A DNA stretch of 64,000 nucleotides from Hominenteromicrobium mulieris (GTDB lineage: Bacteria > Bacillota > Clostridia > Oscillospirales > Acutalibacteraceae). Under the pieces are notes generated by a model, which made no database searches, was not told the DNA's origin, and worked only from the letters and a program-made list of their open reading frames with translations. The stretch lies in NCBI RefSeq assembly GCF_020687165.1, contig NZ_JAJEQC010000012.1. The stretch is one strand, 5' to 3'. Below are positions 49,835 through 58,536 of this stretch, in pieces (the first letter of the stretch is position 1; each line of letters begins with the position of its first letter). The position numbers and the translations under genes were made by a program.

Positions 49835-50662
49835 ATGACGGAATTTTATGCGGCGGGAAAACACTTTCCGCTGAACAGAACCTATGTGATGGGCATTTTG
49901 AACGTGACGCCGGATTCGTTTTCCGACGGCGGCAAGTATTTTGACCCCGAAAAAGCGGTGCGCCACGCGGTAGAGATGGAAGCGCAGGGTGTGGACATTG
50001 TGGACATCGGCGGGCAGTCCACCCGCCCGGGCAGCGTGCGCATCTCGCCCGAAGAAGAATGGGCGCGCATTGAAAACGTAGTGAAGGCAGTTGCGGAGAA
50101 GACGAACCTTGCCATTTCCATCGACACGTTTTACCCCGAGGTGGCGGAAAAAGCCCTCAAAGCCGGCGCACATATCATCAACGACGTGACGGGTTTTGCA
50201 CCGGAAATGTGGCGCGCGGTGGAAAACACCGACTGCGGCTGCATCGTGATGCACCCCGGCGATCCGGATGACCTGAACGGCGCGGGCGGCGACATTTTGG
50301 AACGCGTTCGGGCATTTTTTGAGAAGAAAACGACGGAAGCGGAACAGCGTGGCGTCAATAAAAATCGCCTTTGCTTCGACCCGGGCATCGGCTTTGGCAA
50401 GACAAATGAGGAAAATTTCGCGCTTATCGCAAATCCGGAGAAAATCCGCGTGCCGGGTACGGCACTTTTGATGGCGGCGTCGAGAAAACGCGTTATCGGT
50501 GCTGTTTGCGGCAACCCGCCGTTTGAAGACCGCATGGCGGGCACGGTGGCGGCACATACGGCATCGGTGCTGTTCGGCGCAGACATGGTGCGCGCGCACG
50601 ATACGTTTGAAGCGGTGCAGGCGGCGCGCGTAGCGGACGCGATAAAGCAATTCAGAAAGTGA
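49835..50662 (+). CDS. folP: Dihydropteroate synthase
   Basis: A 275-residue TIM barrel that joins para-aminobenzoate to dihydropterin pyrophosphate; target of sulfonamides. Motifs: MGILNVTPDSFSDGG (about 18-32), IGGQSTRPGS (about 57-66), SIDTFYPEVA (about 93), INDVTGF, and SRKRVIG (about 216). ATG 49835 has AAGGAG upstream and lies 10 bases after folE; the longer frame from 49796 runs back into folE. Confidence 0.95.
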   Translation: MTEFYAAGKHFPLNRTYVMGILNVTPDSFSDGGKYFDPEKAVRHAVEMEAQGVDIVDIGGQSTRPGSVRISPEEEWARIENVVKAVAEKTNLAISIDTFYPEVAEKALKAGAHIINDVTGFAPEMWRAVENTDCGCIVMHPGDPDDLNGAGGDILERVRAFFEKKTTEAEQRGVNKNRLCFDPGIGFGKTNEENFALIANPEKIRVPGTALLMAASRKRVIGAVCGNPPFEDRMAGTVAAHTASVLFGADMVRAHDTFEAVQAARVADAIKQFRK

Positions 50663-50669
50663 GTATAAA

Positions 50670-51032
50670 ATGGAAACAATACGCATTAAGGGCCTTGAGA
50701 TATTTGCCTACCACGGCGTGAACCCGGAGGAAAAGGAAAACGGCCAGAAGTTTATTTTAGACATTGCAATGCAGGCGGACATTTCCCGCGCGGCGCAGAC
50801 AGATGACCTCAACGAGACTGTGAACTACGCCGCCGTGCGCAAAACGGTGAATGCGGTGTTCACGGCGCAGAAATATGACCTCATTGAGCGCGCGGCGCAG
50901 GTGGTATGCGATGCGATTTTGGAGAACTACCCGAAGGTGCAGAGCGTGACGGTGGAGCTGAAAAAGCCGGAAGCGCCCATCAACGCGGTGTTCGATTACG
51001 TCTCGGTCGAAATGACAAGGAGCCGTGCATGA
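50670..51032 (+). CDS. folB: Dihydroneopterin aldolase
   Basis: A 120-residue enzyme that splits dihydroneopterin to hydroxymethyl-dihydropterin and glycolaldehyde. IRIKGLEIFAYHGVNPEEKENGQ (start to about 25) and NYAAVRKTVNAV (about 49) are the family landmarks; the catalytic Tyr/Glu/Lys are in AYHGV, EKE and VELKKPEAP (about 94). It starts 7 bases after folP and overlaps folK by four bases. Confidence 0.95.
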   Translation: METIRIKGLEIFAYHGVNPEEKENGQKFILDIAMQADISRAAQTDDLNETVNYAAVRKTVNAVFTAQKYDLIERAAQVVCDAILENYPKVQSVTVELKKPEAPINAVFDYVSVEMTRSRA

Positions 51033-51529
51033 AGCGCGTCGTCTTGGGGCTCGGCACAAATTTAGGCGACCGCCGGGAAAATCTGCGCGCAGCGCTCGCG
51101 GCGCTTTCGCATTTACCGAAAACGGAGGTCGAAAGTGTTTCTTCCGTGTGGCAGACCGCGCCGTTTGACGTGCCGGACGAGCAACAGGACTATTGGAATA
51201 TTTGCGTTTTGCTGAAAACGGAGCTTTCGCCAAGCGCGGTGCTCGGCGCGTGCCTCGGCATAGAGGCAGCGATGGGGCGCGTGCGGGAAATTTACCACGG
51301 CGCACGGTGCATGGACTTAGATGTTTTGCTGTACGAGGGCTTCACACAGCGCGAAAAGGAGCTCAATGTGCCGCACCCCGGCATTTTGGAGCGCGCGTTC
51401 GTGCTGTTCCCGCTTTTGGAGCTGTTTCCGGAAAAGAATGCGTTCGGCTTCGATTTTGCGGACGCACCGGGCTTTAAAGACGGGGACGACGTGCAGCGCG
51501 TCGGCGCGGCGAAAGAAATCTTGAATTGA
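51029..51529 (+). CDS. folK: Hydroxymethyl-dihydropterin pyrophosphokinase
   Basis: A 166-residue kinase that transfers pyrophosphate from ATP to hydroxymethyl-dihydropterin. LGLGTNLGDRRENL (about 5-18), the metal-binding stretch GARCMDLDVLLYE (about 91-103) and NVPHPGILERAFVLFPL (about 113) match the family. ATG 51029 overlaps the folB stop (ATGA). With the three genes upstream it completes the pterin branch up to dihydropteroate; folC and the para-aminobenzoate genes are not in the window. Confidence 0.95.
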   Translation: MKRVVLGLGTNLGDRRENLRAALAALSHLPKTEVESVSSVWQTAPFDVPDEQQDYWNICVLLKTELSPSAVLGACLGIEAAMGRVREIYHGARCMDLDVLLYEGFTQREKELNVPHPGILERAFVLFPLLELFPEKNAFGFDFADAPGFKDGDDVQRVGAAKEILN

Positions 51530-51549
51530 TATTTCTAATGCAGAAAATT

Positions 51550-51580
51550 GAGGAAGCTAAGTGCTTCCCTTTTTTCTTTT
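51550..51580 (+). terminator. Terminator of the folate operon
   Basis: GGAAGC pairs with GCTTCC around TAAGT, then TTTTTTCTTTT. Confidence 0.85.
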
Positions 51581-51627
51581 GAAATGTAAACTTTCCGTGT
51601 CTGATTACAGAAAGATTTCAAAAAAGC

Positions 51628-51656
51628 TTGAAAAAGTTACCGAATTGTAATATATT
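51628..51656 (+). promoter_or_regulatory. Promoter of the M23 hydrolase gene
   Basis: TTGAAA (51628-51633), 17-base spacer, TATATT (51651-51656). Confidence 0.65.
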
Positions 51657-51713
51657 ATAAGGGTAGAGTTTTTTAGGACTCTTGATTTTTGTGAAAACAC
51701 GGAGTTAATCGAT

Positions 51714-52985
51714 ATGAAGATGAAGAAAAAAAGCTTGCGTTTTGTGGCCGGTGTGCTGGCGGTGACGATGCTCATTTCCTCCAACTCGGTCTTTGCGACC
51801 ACGACGGCAGAATACGATGAGCAGATTGAATCCATTAAATCGCAGCAGGCGGAAAATGAAGCCGAGGCTGAGCGCCTTAACGAAAAGCTTGATTCGCTGC
51901 GCGACCAGACGAGTGAAGCTGAAGCGTATCAGGCAACGCTCGAAGAGCAGATCACGACGTACCAGACGAGCATCGACCTTGCGGTGCAGAACATCACGCA
52001 GCTCAATACGAACATCACGAACCTCGAAGCCGAGATTAAAAAGGCGGACGAGGAATATGCCGATACATTTGCGGAATTGAAAGTCCGTTTGCGCTCGCTG
52101 TATGCTTCCGGCGGCAACCTGACGACGCTGCAGATCTTATTTGATTCCACGAGCCTTTACGATTTTTCCATGCGCTCCGAGGCGATGAAGACCATCACGA
52201 AGCACGACCGCGAGCTGATGGAGAAAATCCGCCTTTACCGCATTCAGACGCAGGATCAGCGCGATGAGCTCAACAAAGAAAAAGAGGAGCTTGCCGACCA
52301 GAAGAAAGACCTTGAAAAGAAGCAGGAAGAATTGCAGGCGCTCGAGGAAGAAAACCAGAAGCTCATCGACGAGCTGAATATCCAGAGCAGCGAGACGGAA
52401 AGCGATTTGGCGGCGGCCGAAGCGGCGAAGGAAGATTACGTTTCGCAGCTTGATCAGCTTATCGCAGACCGAAATGCGCAGGCCGAAAAGGAAGAGGAAG
52501 CACGCCGTCAGGCAGAAGCGAACCAGAATGCCGCGAACAACAACTCCGGCAGCGGCAACACGTTTTCCGGCTCGGGTAACACGAGCGATGTTTTGAACAC
52601 CGGCGACCTTTCATTCAGTTGGCCGCTTGCGGGCTACGGCTACGGCAGCATCACACAGTATTTCGGCGGCATGTTCAGTGGCTCGCCGCACGGCGGTGTG
52701 GACATCGGCGTTCCGTACGGTACCCCCATTTACGCGGCGGAATCCGGCCAGGTCATCTCTGCGGAGTACCACTGGTCCTGGGGCAATAACGTGCTCATCT
52801 GGCACAACGGTACATATTCCACGCGCTACGCGCATTGCAGCTCGCTTGCGGTTTCCGCAGGCGAATATGTGGAAAAGGGCCAGATCGTCGGCTATGTCGG
52901 CTCCACAGGTCAGTCCACGGGCAACCACCTCCACTTTGAGGTCTACCAGAACGGCACGCGCGTTGACCCGCTGAATTTCGTGTAA
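51714..52985 (+). CDS. Coiled-coil M23 peptidoglycan endopeptidase (EnvC/PcsB-like)
   Basis: A 423-residue secreted protein. A signal peptide (cleaved near SSNSVFATT) is followed by a long coiled coil (about 30-255) rich in Glu, Gln and Lys, a Gly/Asn/Ser linker (about 260-300) and an M23 metallopeptidase domain with zinc ligands HGGVD (His about 326, Asp about 330) and HLHFE (about 407). It cuts peptidoglycan cross-links or activates amidases at division. All zinc ligands are intact, so it should be an active enzyme rather than a pure activator. Confidence 0.93.
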   Translation: MKMKKKSLRFVAGVLAVTMLISSNSVFATTTAEYDEQIESIKSQQAENEAEAERLNEKLDSLRDQTSEAEAYQATLEEQITTYQTSIDLAVQNITQLNTNITNLEAEIKKADEEYADTFAELKVRLRSLYASGGNLTTLQILFDSTSLYDFSMRSEAMKTITKHDRELMEKIRLYRIQTQDQRDELNKEKEELADQKKDLEKKQEELQALEEENQKLIDELNIQSSETESDLAAAEAAKEDYVSQLDQLIADRNAQAEKEEEARRQAEANQNAANNNSGSGNTFSGSGNTSDVLNTGDLSFSWPLAGYGYGSITQYFGGMFSGSPHGGVDIGVPYGTPIYAAESGQVISAEYHWSWGNNVLIWHNGTYSTRYAHCSSLAVSAGEYVEKGQIVGYVGSTGQSTGNHLHFEVYQNGTRVDPLNFV

Positions 52986-53005
52986 GATAGCTTATAAAAT
53001 GATAA

Positions 53006-53050
53006 ACACTCCAAAAAGTTCGGTTTTAACCGCTTTTTGGAGTGTTTTTT
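53006..53050 (+). terminator. Terminator of the M23 hydrolase gene
   Basis: ACACTCCAAAAAG and CTTTTTGGAGTGT with inner CGGTT/AACCG, then TTTTTT. Confidence 0.9.
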
Positions 53051-53207
53051 ATGTGGCATAGGGTTTTAGAGAGTTACAAAGAAGTGCCTGTTTGTGCGGG
53101 TAAAAACGGTCGGTTATAATAAACCTAAAGAAAGGCGGAAAGCCGAAACGGAAGGGGCTTTTCCACATGAACGAAGTCATAGGCTCATAATTTTACCGCT
53201 CGAGTTT

Positions 53208-54254
53208 TTATAGAAGAGGAAATGTTTCAGGCGCAAACGGCGTTTCATGGAAGACGATGCGCCACGTGATCTTCTCCGGAGGCGCAAAATGCAGCGCCGA
53301 GCAGGTGGTCAGCACGGCTTTGTCTTCGCTTTTTGCCGTGACAAACAGCGCCGTGGGTCCGTCTGCGCCACCGATGATGCAGACAACGGCAGCGTTTTGC
53401 GCTTCGGGCATGAACGGGTAGTCCTTGGGCGCTTCGCGCTCAACAGGCGGATCGTTCTGCGTGCAGTCCTCAACGGAGATGAGGTTTTTCGGCGGGGCAG
53501 GCGAGACCGTATAGGTCATTGCGGTAAATCGATTTGGAAAATCGAAACGCGCGTCGGAAAAAGCGTTTTTCGGCAGCGTCTGCGGCTCCAAATTCTGAGC
53601 CGTCAGCGTGTACGGTATGCCGTTATGGGAAAACGTAAATATGTCGCCGGGCTTTTGAACTTCAAACTCCGCGCCGGGCACGCGCACGGGCTGCGGGGTC
53701 AGCGTCAACGCGAGCGACGAAATGCTTTTCGGGCGGCGCTTCGTCTTCCACGGGAACGAATAGCGGTGAATCGCCCAGCCGTCTTCGGGGTTTAGCCCGT
53801 AGTGGTCGATGATCGCGCGCTCGGTGGGCGTGTCAAAATCGATTTCGTCTTCGTCGAGTGCAGGCTCACAAGCCGCAGCGTTTTGAAACAGCGGGTGGTA
53901 CGAAAGCCCGTGACCCTGCGAAAACGGGAGCGTCTGTCCGTTCAGCTCAATTTGCGGCGAAAACTCAAAAGCCAGCGGATTTTCGCGCTCCGCCTGTTCG
54001 AATACATCGTTCGGCACGTCTTCATCTTCAAGGTGCTCCCATTTTTTACAGAAATCTTCGAGCGCCGCTTTATCAGCGCGCATGAGAATGTCGAGCACAA
54101 GTCCTTTTGCGGTAAGGTACGCCGCGGGCACGTACCAATCGCGTCCCGCAAAGCGGAACTTTTGATTTAGCTTGAGCACCTGCCCGGGGTGGCTGCCGTC
54201 CGGGCTTTTGCCGCCGAAGCTGCCGTTAAAGTAGACTTTCCACACGTCTTTCAT
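53208..54254 (-). CDS. Hypothetical protein with an IIGGADGPTALF motif
   Basis: A 348-residue soluble protein of unknown function. It starts MKDVWKVYFNGSFGGKSPDG, has acidic and aromatic-rich segments without membrane spans, and near the C terminus (about 298-309) carries IIGGADGPTALF, the text that marks the sodium-translocating oxaloacetate decarboxylase beta subunit. The surrounding sequence lacks the hydrophobic spans of that membrane protein, so homology is doubtful. The ATG lies two bases after the end of the OYE gene upstream on this strand, suggesting one transcript. Confidence 0.65.
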   Translation of the reverse strand: MKDVWKVYFNGSFGGKSPDGSHPGQVLKLNQKFRFAGRDWYVPAAYLTAKGLVLDILMRADKAALEDFCKKWEHLEDEDVPNDVFEQAERENPLAFEFSPQIELNGQTLPFSQGHGLSYHPLFQNAAACEPALDEDEIDFDTPTERAIIDHYGLNPEDGWAIHRYSFPWKTKRRPKSISSLALTLTPQPVRVPGAEFEVQKPGDIFTFSHNGIPYTLTAQNLEPQTLPKNAFSDARFDFPNRFTAMTYTVSPAPPKNLISVEDCTQNDPPVEREAPKDYPFMPEAQNAAVVCIIGGADGPTALFVTAKSEDKAVLTTCSALHFAPPEKITWRIVFHETPFAPETFPLL

Positions 54255-54256
54255 GG

Positions 54257-55255
54257 TTATTCCTCCATTTCCTTTTTCGCCCAGTCGGCGTCCTTGAAAA
54301 TCGCGCGGCCTACGCCGATGAGGTCGGCGGCGCCTTCCTCAAGCAGTACTTCGGCTTCGTTCGCCTTTGTCACGCCGCCCGTCAGAATGACCGGCACATG
54401 CACGGCTTCGCGAATCGCGGAGGAAGCGTCCGAAAAGAAACCGGGGCCCTTTCTGTTTTTCACCGTAAAGCCGCAGAAGCCGCCGGAAATATCGAGCAGG
54501 TCAACACCGGCTTTCTCAAACTTTTTGCAGGCATACACCGCGTCGTCAATGGTCGCGCCGCTCTCGGTGTAGTCGCTCGCGCCGAGACGCAGGGCAACGA
54601 GGTAATCCGCGCCCACGGCTTCGCGCACCGCGCGGATGACGTCCAAAAGCAGGTGAATGCGCCCGTCGAGGTCGCCGCCGTAAGCATCCGTGCGCTTGTT
54701 GCCGAGCGGGGAGTAGAACTGGTCAAGAAGATACCCGTGTGCCGCATGAATTTCTACGCCGTCAAACCCGGCTTCTTTTACGCGCAGCGCGGCTTCGGCA
54801 AACTTTTTTGCAACGGCGTGCATGTCGTCCGCGGTCATTTCGCGCACGGGCTTTTCGCTTTTGCGTGCATACTCCGGCTGTGCCGTGACGCTCGCACTGA
54901 TTGCCGGATAGCCGGTGATTTCCTCCATTGCCGCGCTGCCCGCGTGGTTGATCTGCGCGATGACGGCGGTGTTGTTTTTATGAATAGTCTCCACAAGCTT
55001 TGTAAGGCCCGGAATATCGGTGTCGCGCGAAACGGAGAGCTGGCCCTCGTGCGCCTTGCCCTCGGGACTGATGTAAGCGTGTTCGGTGACGATGAGTCCG
55101 ATGCAGCCGCCTTTGGAGCGCGCGTCGTAGTATGCGAGCAGGTCGTCCTGCACGGTACCGTCCGGCGTTTTGCCGGTTGCCATCGGCGGCATGACAAGGC
55201 GGTTTGCGAGTTCCACATTATGGACGGTGAGCGGGGTGTGCAGAAGTTTGTTCAT
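54257..55255 (-). CDS. NADH:flavin oxidoreductase (old yellow enzyme family)
   Basis: A 332-residue FMN-binding TIM barrel. It opens with LTVHNVELANRLVMPPMAT (the FMN-contacting region), and has AQINHAGSAA (about 98), VEIHAAHGYLLDQF (the paired His of the active site, about 160), RTDAYGG, and the phosphate-binding GVGRAIFKD near the end. It lacks the C-terminal Fe-S and FAD domains of the 2,4-dienoyl-CoA reductases, so it is the short form that reduces activated double bonds. It is followed by the hypothetical gene at two bases. Confidence 0.9.
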   Translation of the reverse strand: MNKLLHTPLTVHNVELANRLVMPPMATGKTPDGTVQDDLLAYYDARSKGGCIGLIVTEHAYISPEGKAHEGQLSVSRDTDIPGLTKLVETIHKNNTAVIAQINHAGSAAMEEITGYPAISASVTAQPEYARKSEKPVREMTADDMHAVAKKFAEAALRVKEAGFDGVEIHAAHGYLLDQFYSPLGNKRTDAYGGDLDGRIHLLLDVIRAVREAVGADYLVALRLGASDYTESGATIDDAVYACKKFEKAGVDLLDISGGFCGFTVKNRKGPGFFSDASSAIREAVHVPVILTGGVTKANEAEVLLEEGAADLIGVGRAIFKDADWAKKEMEE

Positions 55256-55451
55256 GGTGAAAATTCCTTTCCGTTCGGTTTTTAAAGCGATGCTGTTTTA
55301 TTTGATATCATGCAGAAATTACTTTTTGGTGCAGTGTACTGAGGATGAGCACAGTATATCACAGCGGTTTTCAACTTTCCAGATATAAAGCATGAAAAAA
55401 TGGCTTTTGGACATACTGAAAGCGTATTGCAAAACAGAAAGGATGAAAACG

Positions 55452-56711
55452 ATGAAAATACAAAAGGTTCTGGCGACGGAAATTCTCGATTCCCGCGGCA
55501 CGCCGACCGTCGGCGCAACGGTCATCTTGAGCGACGGCTCCGTCGGCACGGCGAACGCGCCCTCCGGCGCATCGACGGGCAAATTTGAAGCGCACGAAAA
55601 GCGCGATAATGACCGCAAGCGCTATCTCGGGCGCGGCGTGAAAAAAGCCGTGGAGGGCATTGAGGAAACCGTTGCCCCGGTGCTCGAAAATATGCAGCGC
55701 GTGACGGTGCAGAACATCGACAGAATGCTCATCGAGCTCGACAACACCAAAAACAAAGAAAAGCTCGGCGCAAACGCCACATTGGCGGTGTCGCTCGCTG
55801 CTGCAAAGGCGCTTGCCGCGCACTATAAACAACCGTTTTTCCGCTACCTCGGCGGCACGAACGCACAGAAGCTTCCCGTGCCGATGATGAACATTTTAAA
55901 CGGCGGCGCGCACGCGGCGAATAACGTGGATATTCAGGAGTTCATGATTGTGCCCGTGGGCGCAAAATCGTTTTCGGAGGCCGTGCGCACGGGCAGCGAG
56001 ATCTACCACACGCTCGGCGGCATTTTGAAACAGCGCGGTCTTGCGGTCTCCGTGGGCGATGAGGGCGGCTTCGCGCCGAACCTCGCAAGCGACGAAGAAG
56101 CGATAGAGGTCATTTTGGAGGCCGTTTCGAGCGCGGGCTACACGACGGACGAGGTGAAGATTACGCTTGACGCGGCTGCGAGCGAATGGACGGCGAACGA
56201 CGGCTATCTTTTACCGAAGCGCGGCACAAAATACACCTCCGCGCAGCTCATCGCGTATTGGGAAAAGCTGTGCGAAAAGTACCCCATCTGCTCGATTGAA
56301 GACCCGCTCGGCGAAGAGGATTGGCCCGCGTGGACAACCGTTACCGAAAAGCTCGGCAAAAAAATCATGCTTGTCGGTGATGACCTGTTCGTTACGAATT
56401 CGACACGAATTCGCGAGGGCATCGGGCGCAAGGCCGCAAACGCACTGCTTGTAAAGCCGAACCAGATCGGCACACTGACGGAAACGCTCGCCGCCGTGGA
56501 GCTTGCAAAGGAGAACGGCATGAAGATCGTCATGTCGCACCGCTCGGGCGAAACGGAGGACACGAGCATCGCGGATATTGCCGTTGCCGTAAACGCAGGG
56601 TTCATCAAATCCGGCGCGCCGTGCCGCAGCGACCGCACCGCAAAATACAACCGCCTGCTGCGCATTGCAAAGGAAAATGAAATGGACGAAATGTACGGCA
56701 CAGGCAAATAA
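55452..56711 (+). CDS. eno: Enolase
   Basis: A 419-residue glycolytic enzyme that converts 2-phosphoglycerate to phosphoenolpyruvate. LDSRGTPTVGATV (about 11), the proton-shuttling Glu in VGDEGGFAP (about 202), the metal ligands in LDAAASEW, SIEDPLGEEDW (about 281) and GDDLFVTN (about 309), the catalytic Lys in LVKPNQIGTLTET (about 333) and SHRSGETEDT (about 361) are all in place. ATG 55452 is correctly spaced from AAAGGA; the frame opens earlier. Slightly short compared with the usual 430. Confidence 0.97.
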   Translation: MKIQKVLATEILDSRGTPTVGATVILSDGSVGTANAPSGASTGKFEAHEKRDNDRKRYLGRGVKKAVEGIEETVAPVLENMQRVTVQNIDRMLIELDNTKNKEKLGANATLAVSLAAAKALAAHYKQPFFRYLGGTNAQKLPVPMMNILNGGAHAANNVDIQEFMIVPVGAKSFSEAVRTGSEIYHTLGGILKQRGLAVSVGDEGGFAPNLASDEEAIEVILEAVSSAGYTTDEVKITLDAAASEWTANDGYLLPKRGTKYTSAQLIAYWEKLCEKYPICSIEDPLGEEDWPAWTTVTEKLGKKIMLVGDDLFVTNSTRIREGIGRKAANALLVKPNQIGTLTETLAAVELAKENGMKIVMSHRSGETEDTSIADIAVAVNAGFIKSGAPCRSDRTAKYNRLLRIAKENEMDEMYGTGK

Positions 56712-56747
56712 AAAAGGGTATCTCGGTTTTCGCCGAGATACCCTTTT
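56712..56747. terminator. Bidirectional terminator between eno and the minus-strand isomerase gene
   Basis: AAAAAAGGGTATCTCGG pairs with CCGAGATACCCTTTT around TTTTCG. Confidence 0.88.
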
Positions 56748-56762
56748 AAGTTCAGAAAAGGT

Positions 56763-57617
56763 TTACCAATCCAGACCGGAGAACTTGTGGAAGCTGTCCA
56801 TGCTGATGCGGACGCTTTCCATCTGGGTCAGCTGGGTGTGATCCTGCTCAAGCACAATGTACTCTGCGCCAAGCTCGTTGCCCTTGTTGATGATGGACTG
56901 GATGTCCATGATGCCGGTGCCGATTTCGCAGAAATCCTTGTGGTCGGAACCCTTGCCGAAGCTGTCCCACGTGACGAGCACGTTCGGGTCGTTGACGGTC
57001 CACAGGTTGATCGGGGAATCGGAGGTCTTGGAGAAATCCTTCTGGTGAATGAGCTTCAGGCGGTCGCCGAGGCGGTCCATAACAGCGAGCGGATCCATGC
57101 CGCCGCGCATTGCCCAGAACGTATCAAGCTCAAAGCTGACGTAGTTCGGGTCGGTATTGTCCATGATGTGGAACAGAATTTCCTTGCCGTTCAGCTTCTG
57201 GAACTCGTGGTAGTGGTTGTGGATGAGGAACTTGATGCCGTGCTCGGAGAGCTTTTTGCCCGCCCAGTTGTAATACTCGCAGCGCTCCATCAGCTGGTCA
57301 TAGCCGGTGTAGAAGTCTGCGGACTGGCCGAGGTACTTCGTGCCCACCTGCGTGTGGTACGCAATCATCGGGTCGATGGTCTCCTCGTTGATGGGGCGGA
57401 TGTGACCGCTGATGAGGTTTGCGCCGGTTTCTTTTAAAAGCTTCTGCATGTCCTCGACGCTGACGCCGAAGCCTACGCCCGGGTCTGTATCTGCGTTGGA
57501 GCTTGCAAACTCAAGGTTCTTATAACCAATCTCTGCGACCTGGCGGATCGCGTTGATCGGGTCTTTTTTCATTTCGTCGCGCACGGAGTAAAGCTGAATG
57601 CCGACTTTAAGTGCCAT
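56763..57617 (-). CDS. Sugar phosphate isomerase/epimerase (TIM barrel)
   Basis: A 284-residue xylose-isomerase-like barrel starting ALKVGIQLYSVRDEMKKDP, a start typical of this group. Metal ligands are seen in LIHNHYHEF (about 131), FELDTFWAM (about 159), LIHQKDF (about 183) and IVLEQDH (about 261). The group often acts on inositol or keto-sugar substrates in carbohydrate operons; the substrate is unknown. It is the only gene on its transcript, with a good promoter at 57673-57701. Confidence 0.87.
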   Translation of the reverse strand: MALKVGIQLYSVRDEMKKDPINAIRQVAEIGYKNLEFASSNADTDPGVGFGVSVEDMQKLLKETGANLISGHIRPINEETIDPMIAYHTQVGTKYLGQSADFYTGYDQLMERCEYYNWAGKKLSEHGIKFLIHNHYHEFQKLNGKEILFHIMDNTDPNYVSFELDTFWAMRGGMDPLAVMDRLGDRLKLIHQKDFSKTSDSPINLWTVNDPNVLVTWDSFGKGSDHKDFCEIGTGIMDIQSIINKGNELGAEYIVLEQDHTQLTQMESVRISMDSFHKFSGLDW

Positions 57618-57672
57618 AATAGTTTCAATCCTTTCTTGTCCGTTTGCCTGCTGTGCAGGTTATTTCACCATA

Positions 57673-57701
57673 ATTGTACTGCGTTTTTACTCTGCCGTCA
57701 A
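57673..57701 (-). promoter_or_regulatory. SigmaA promoter of the minus-strand isomerase gene
   Basis: On the minus strand TTGACG (57701-57696), 17-base spacer, TACAAT (57678-57673). Confidence 0.82.
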
Positions 57702-58072
57702 GCGCCCGAAACGGGAGATGTGCGTGCAAAATGTGAATTAGGAAAGTTACAAGACGGTATCCTGCGTATTTTCGGGTCAGAGGGGGAAGAAGCAAATGTG
57801 AATGAAGTTTTTCGCCTTTTTGAAGACAATTTTAAAAAATTACAAAATTGTAATTTGATACGCCGTTACGGTGTACAACTCGAAAATTATTTGATTAAAA
57901 GACAAACATGATTTAACAATTAAAGCAAAAGTACGTTTATGTTATTTCAACTTGCACAGGAAAATGAAATTGCCCTAAATTGATCGAAATGACTGAACAA
58001 AAAATATTCCTGCAAAATTTCCGAAATTTTTGAAAAAACCAGTGAAATACAGTTGAATAACTGCAAGAGTTG

Positions 58073-58086
58073 TGAAAGCGGTTTCA
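58073..58086 (+). promoter_or_regulatory. cre-like (CcpA/LacI-family) operator 1
   Basis: TGAAAGCGGTTTCA: a full match to TGWAANCGNTNWCA, about 190 bases upstream of the importer -35. Confidence 0.75.
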
Positions 58087-58138
58087 TGAGTTTTGCGAAT
58101 TTAGCAATTTGTTGTCTTTTGAAAACGCATGAAAAATA

Positions 58139-58152
58139 TGGAACCGCTTACA
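58139..58152 (-). promoter_or_regulatory. cre-like operator 2
   Basis: On the minus strand TGTAAGCGGTTCCA, 13 of 14 positions of the cre consensus, 66 bases downstream of operator 1. A weaker look-alike (TGGCAGCGGTTCCA) sits at 58385-58398 in the transcribed leader. Confidence 0.6.
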
Positions 58153-58260
58153 CAAACTTGTATGGAGTGAAAATCGAGATCAAAAAAATTAGGCAAGATG
58201 CACAAACCGAAAACCGATGACAAATTTGGGTAAAAAACCGAGTATAGGCTATTTTTGTTG

Positions 58261-58289
58261 TTGACATTCACAAAAGAGGGTGATAAAAT
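58261..58289 (+). promoter_or_regulatory. SigmaA promoter of the sugar importer operon
   Basis: TTGACA (58261-58266), 17-base spacer, TAAAAT (58284-58289). The untranslated leader runs about 240 bases to 58537. Confidence 0.82.
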
Positions 58290-58536
58290 CACAAATACAA
58301 ACAAAATGATATACCGTGTTTTTGTAAGATGCACCAAATACAAAGCAAATCGTTTAACTTGTTTTGTTCGTGTCTCTTTTTCTATGGCAGCGGTTCCACA
58401 GAAAAGAGGGCAAGTTTCAGTATGTTTCAGCGTCACGGGGGAAACCTGTTATTCGGATATTGCCTCGGGCAAAAACAGCCTTGTGTTTTCTTATTGAAAG
58501 CGCGGTCATCACAATATTTTTAGGAGGTTATACCGT

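Larger units (their letters stand above)
57702..58260 (+). other. Long AT-rich divergent regulatory region
   Basis: About 560 bases with no credible gene; short open frames here (for example 57636-57911) have no ribosome site or recognisable product. It holds two cre/LacI-type sites and leads into a strong promoter of the sugar importer. Other A/T runs show nothing I can name. Confidence 0.6.

Noticed and set aside
57636..57911. Open frame of 91 codons in the long intergenic region
   Set aside because: No ribosome site at its start; it overlaps the divergent promoter of the isomerase gene and matches nothing I know.
58255..58497. Small open frames at 58255-58579 ahead of the sugar importer
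   Set aside because: They lie in the transcribed leader, overlap one another in different frames and have no ribosome sites; a leader peptide is possible but not supported.
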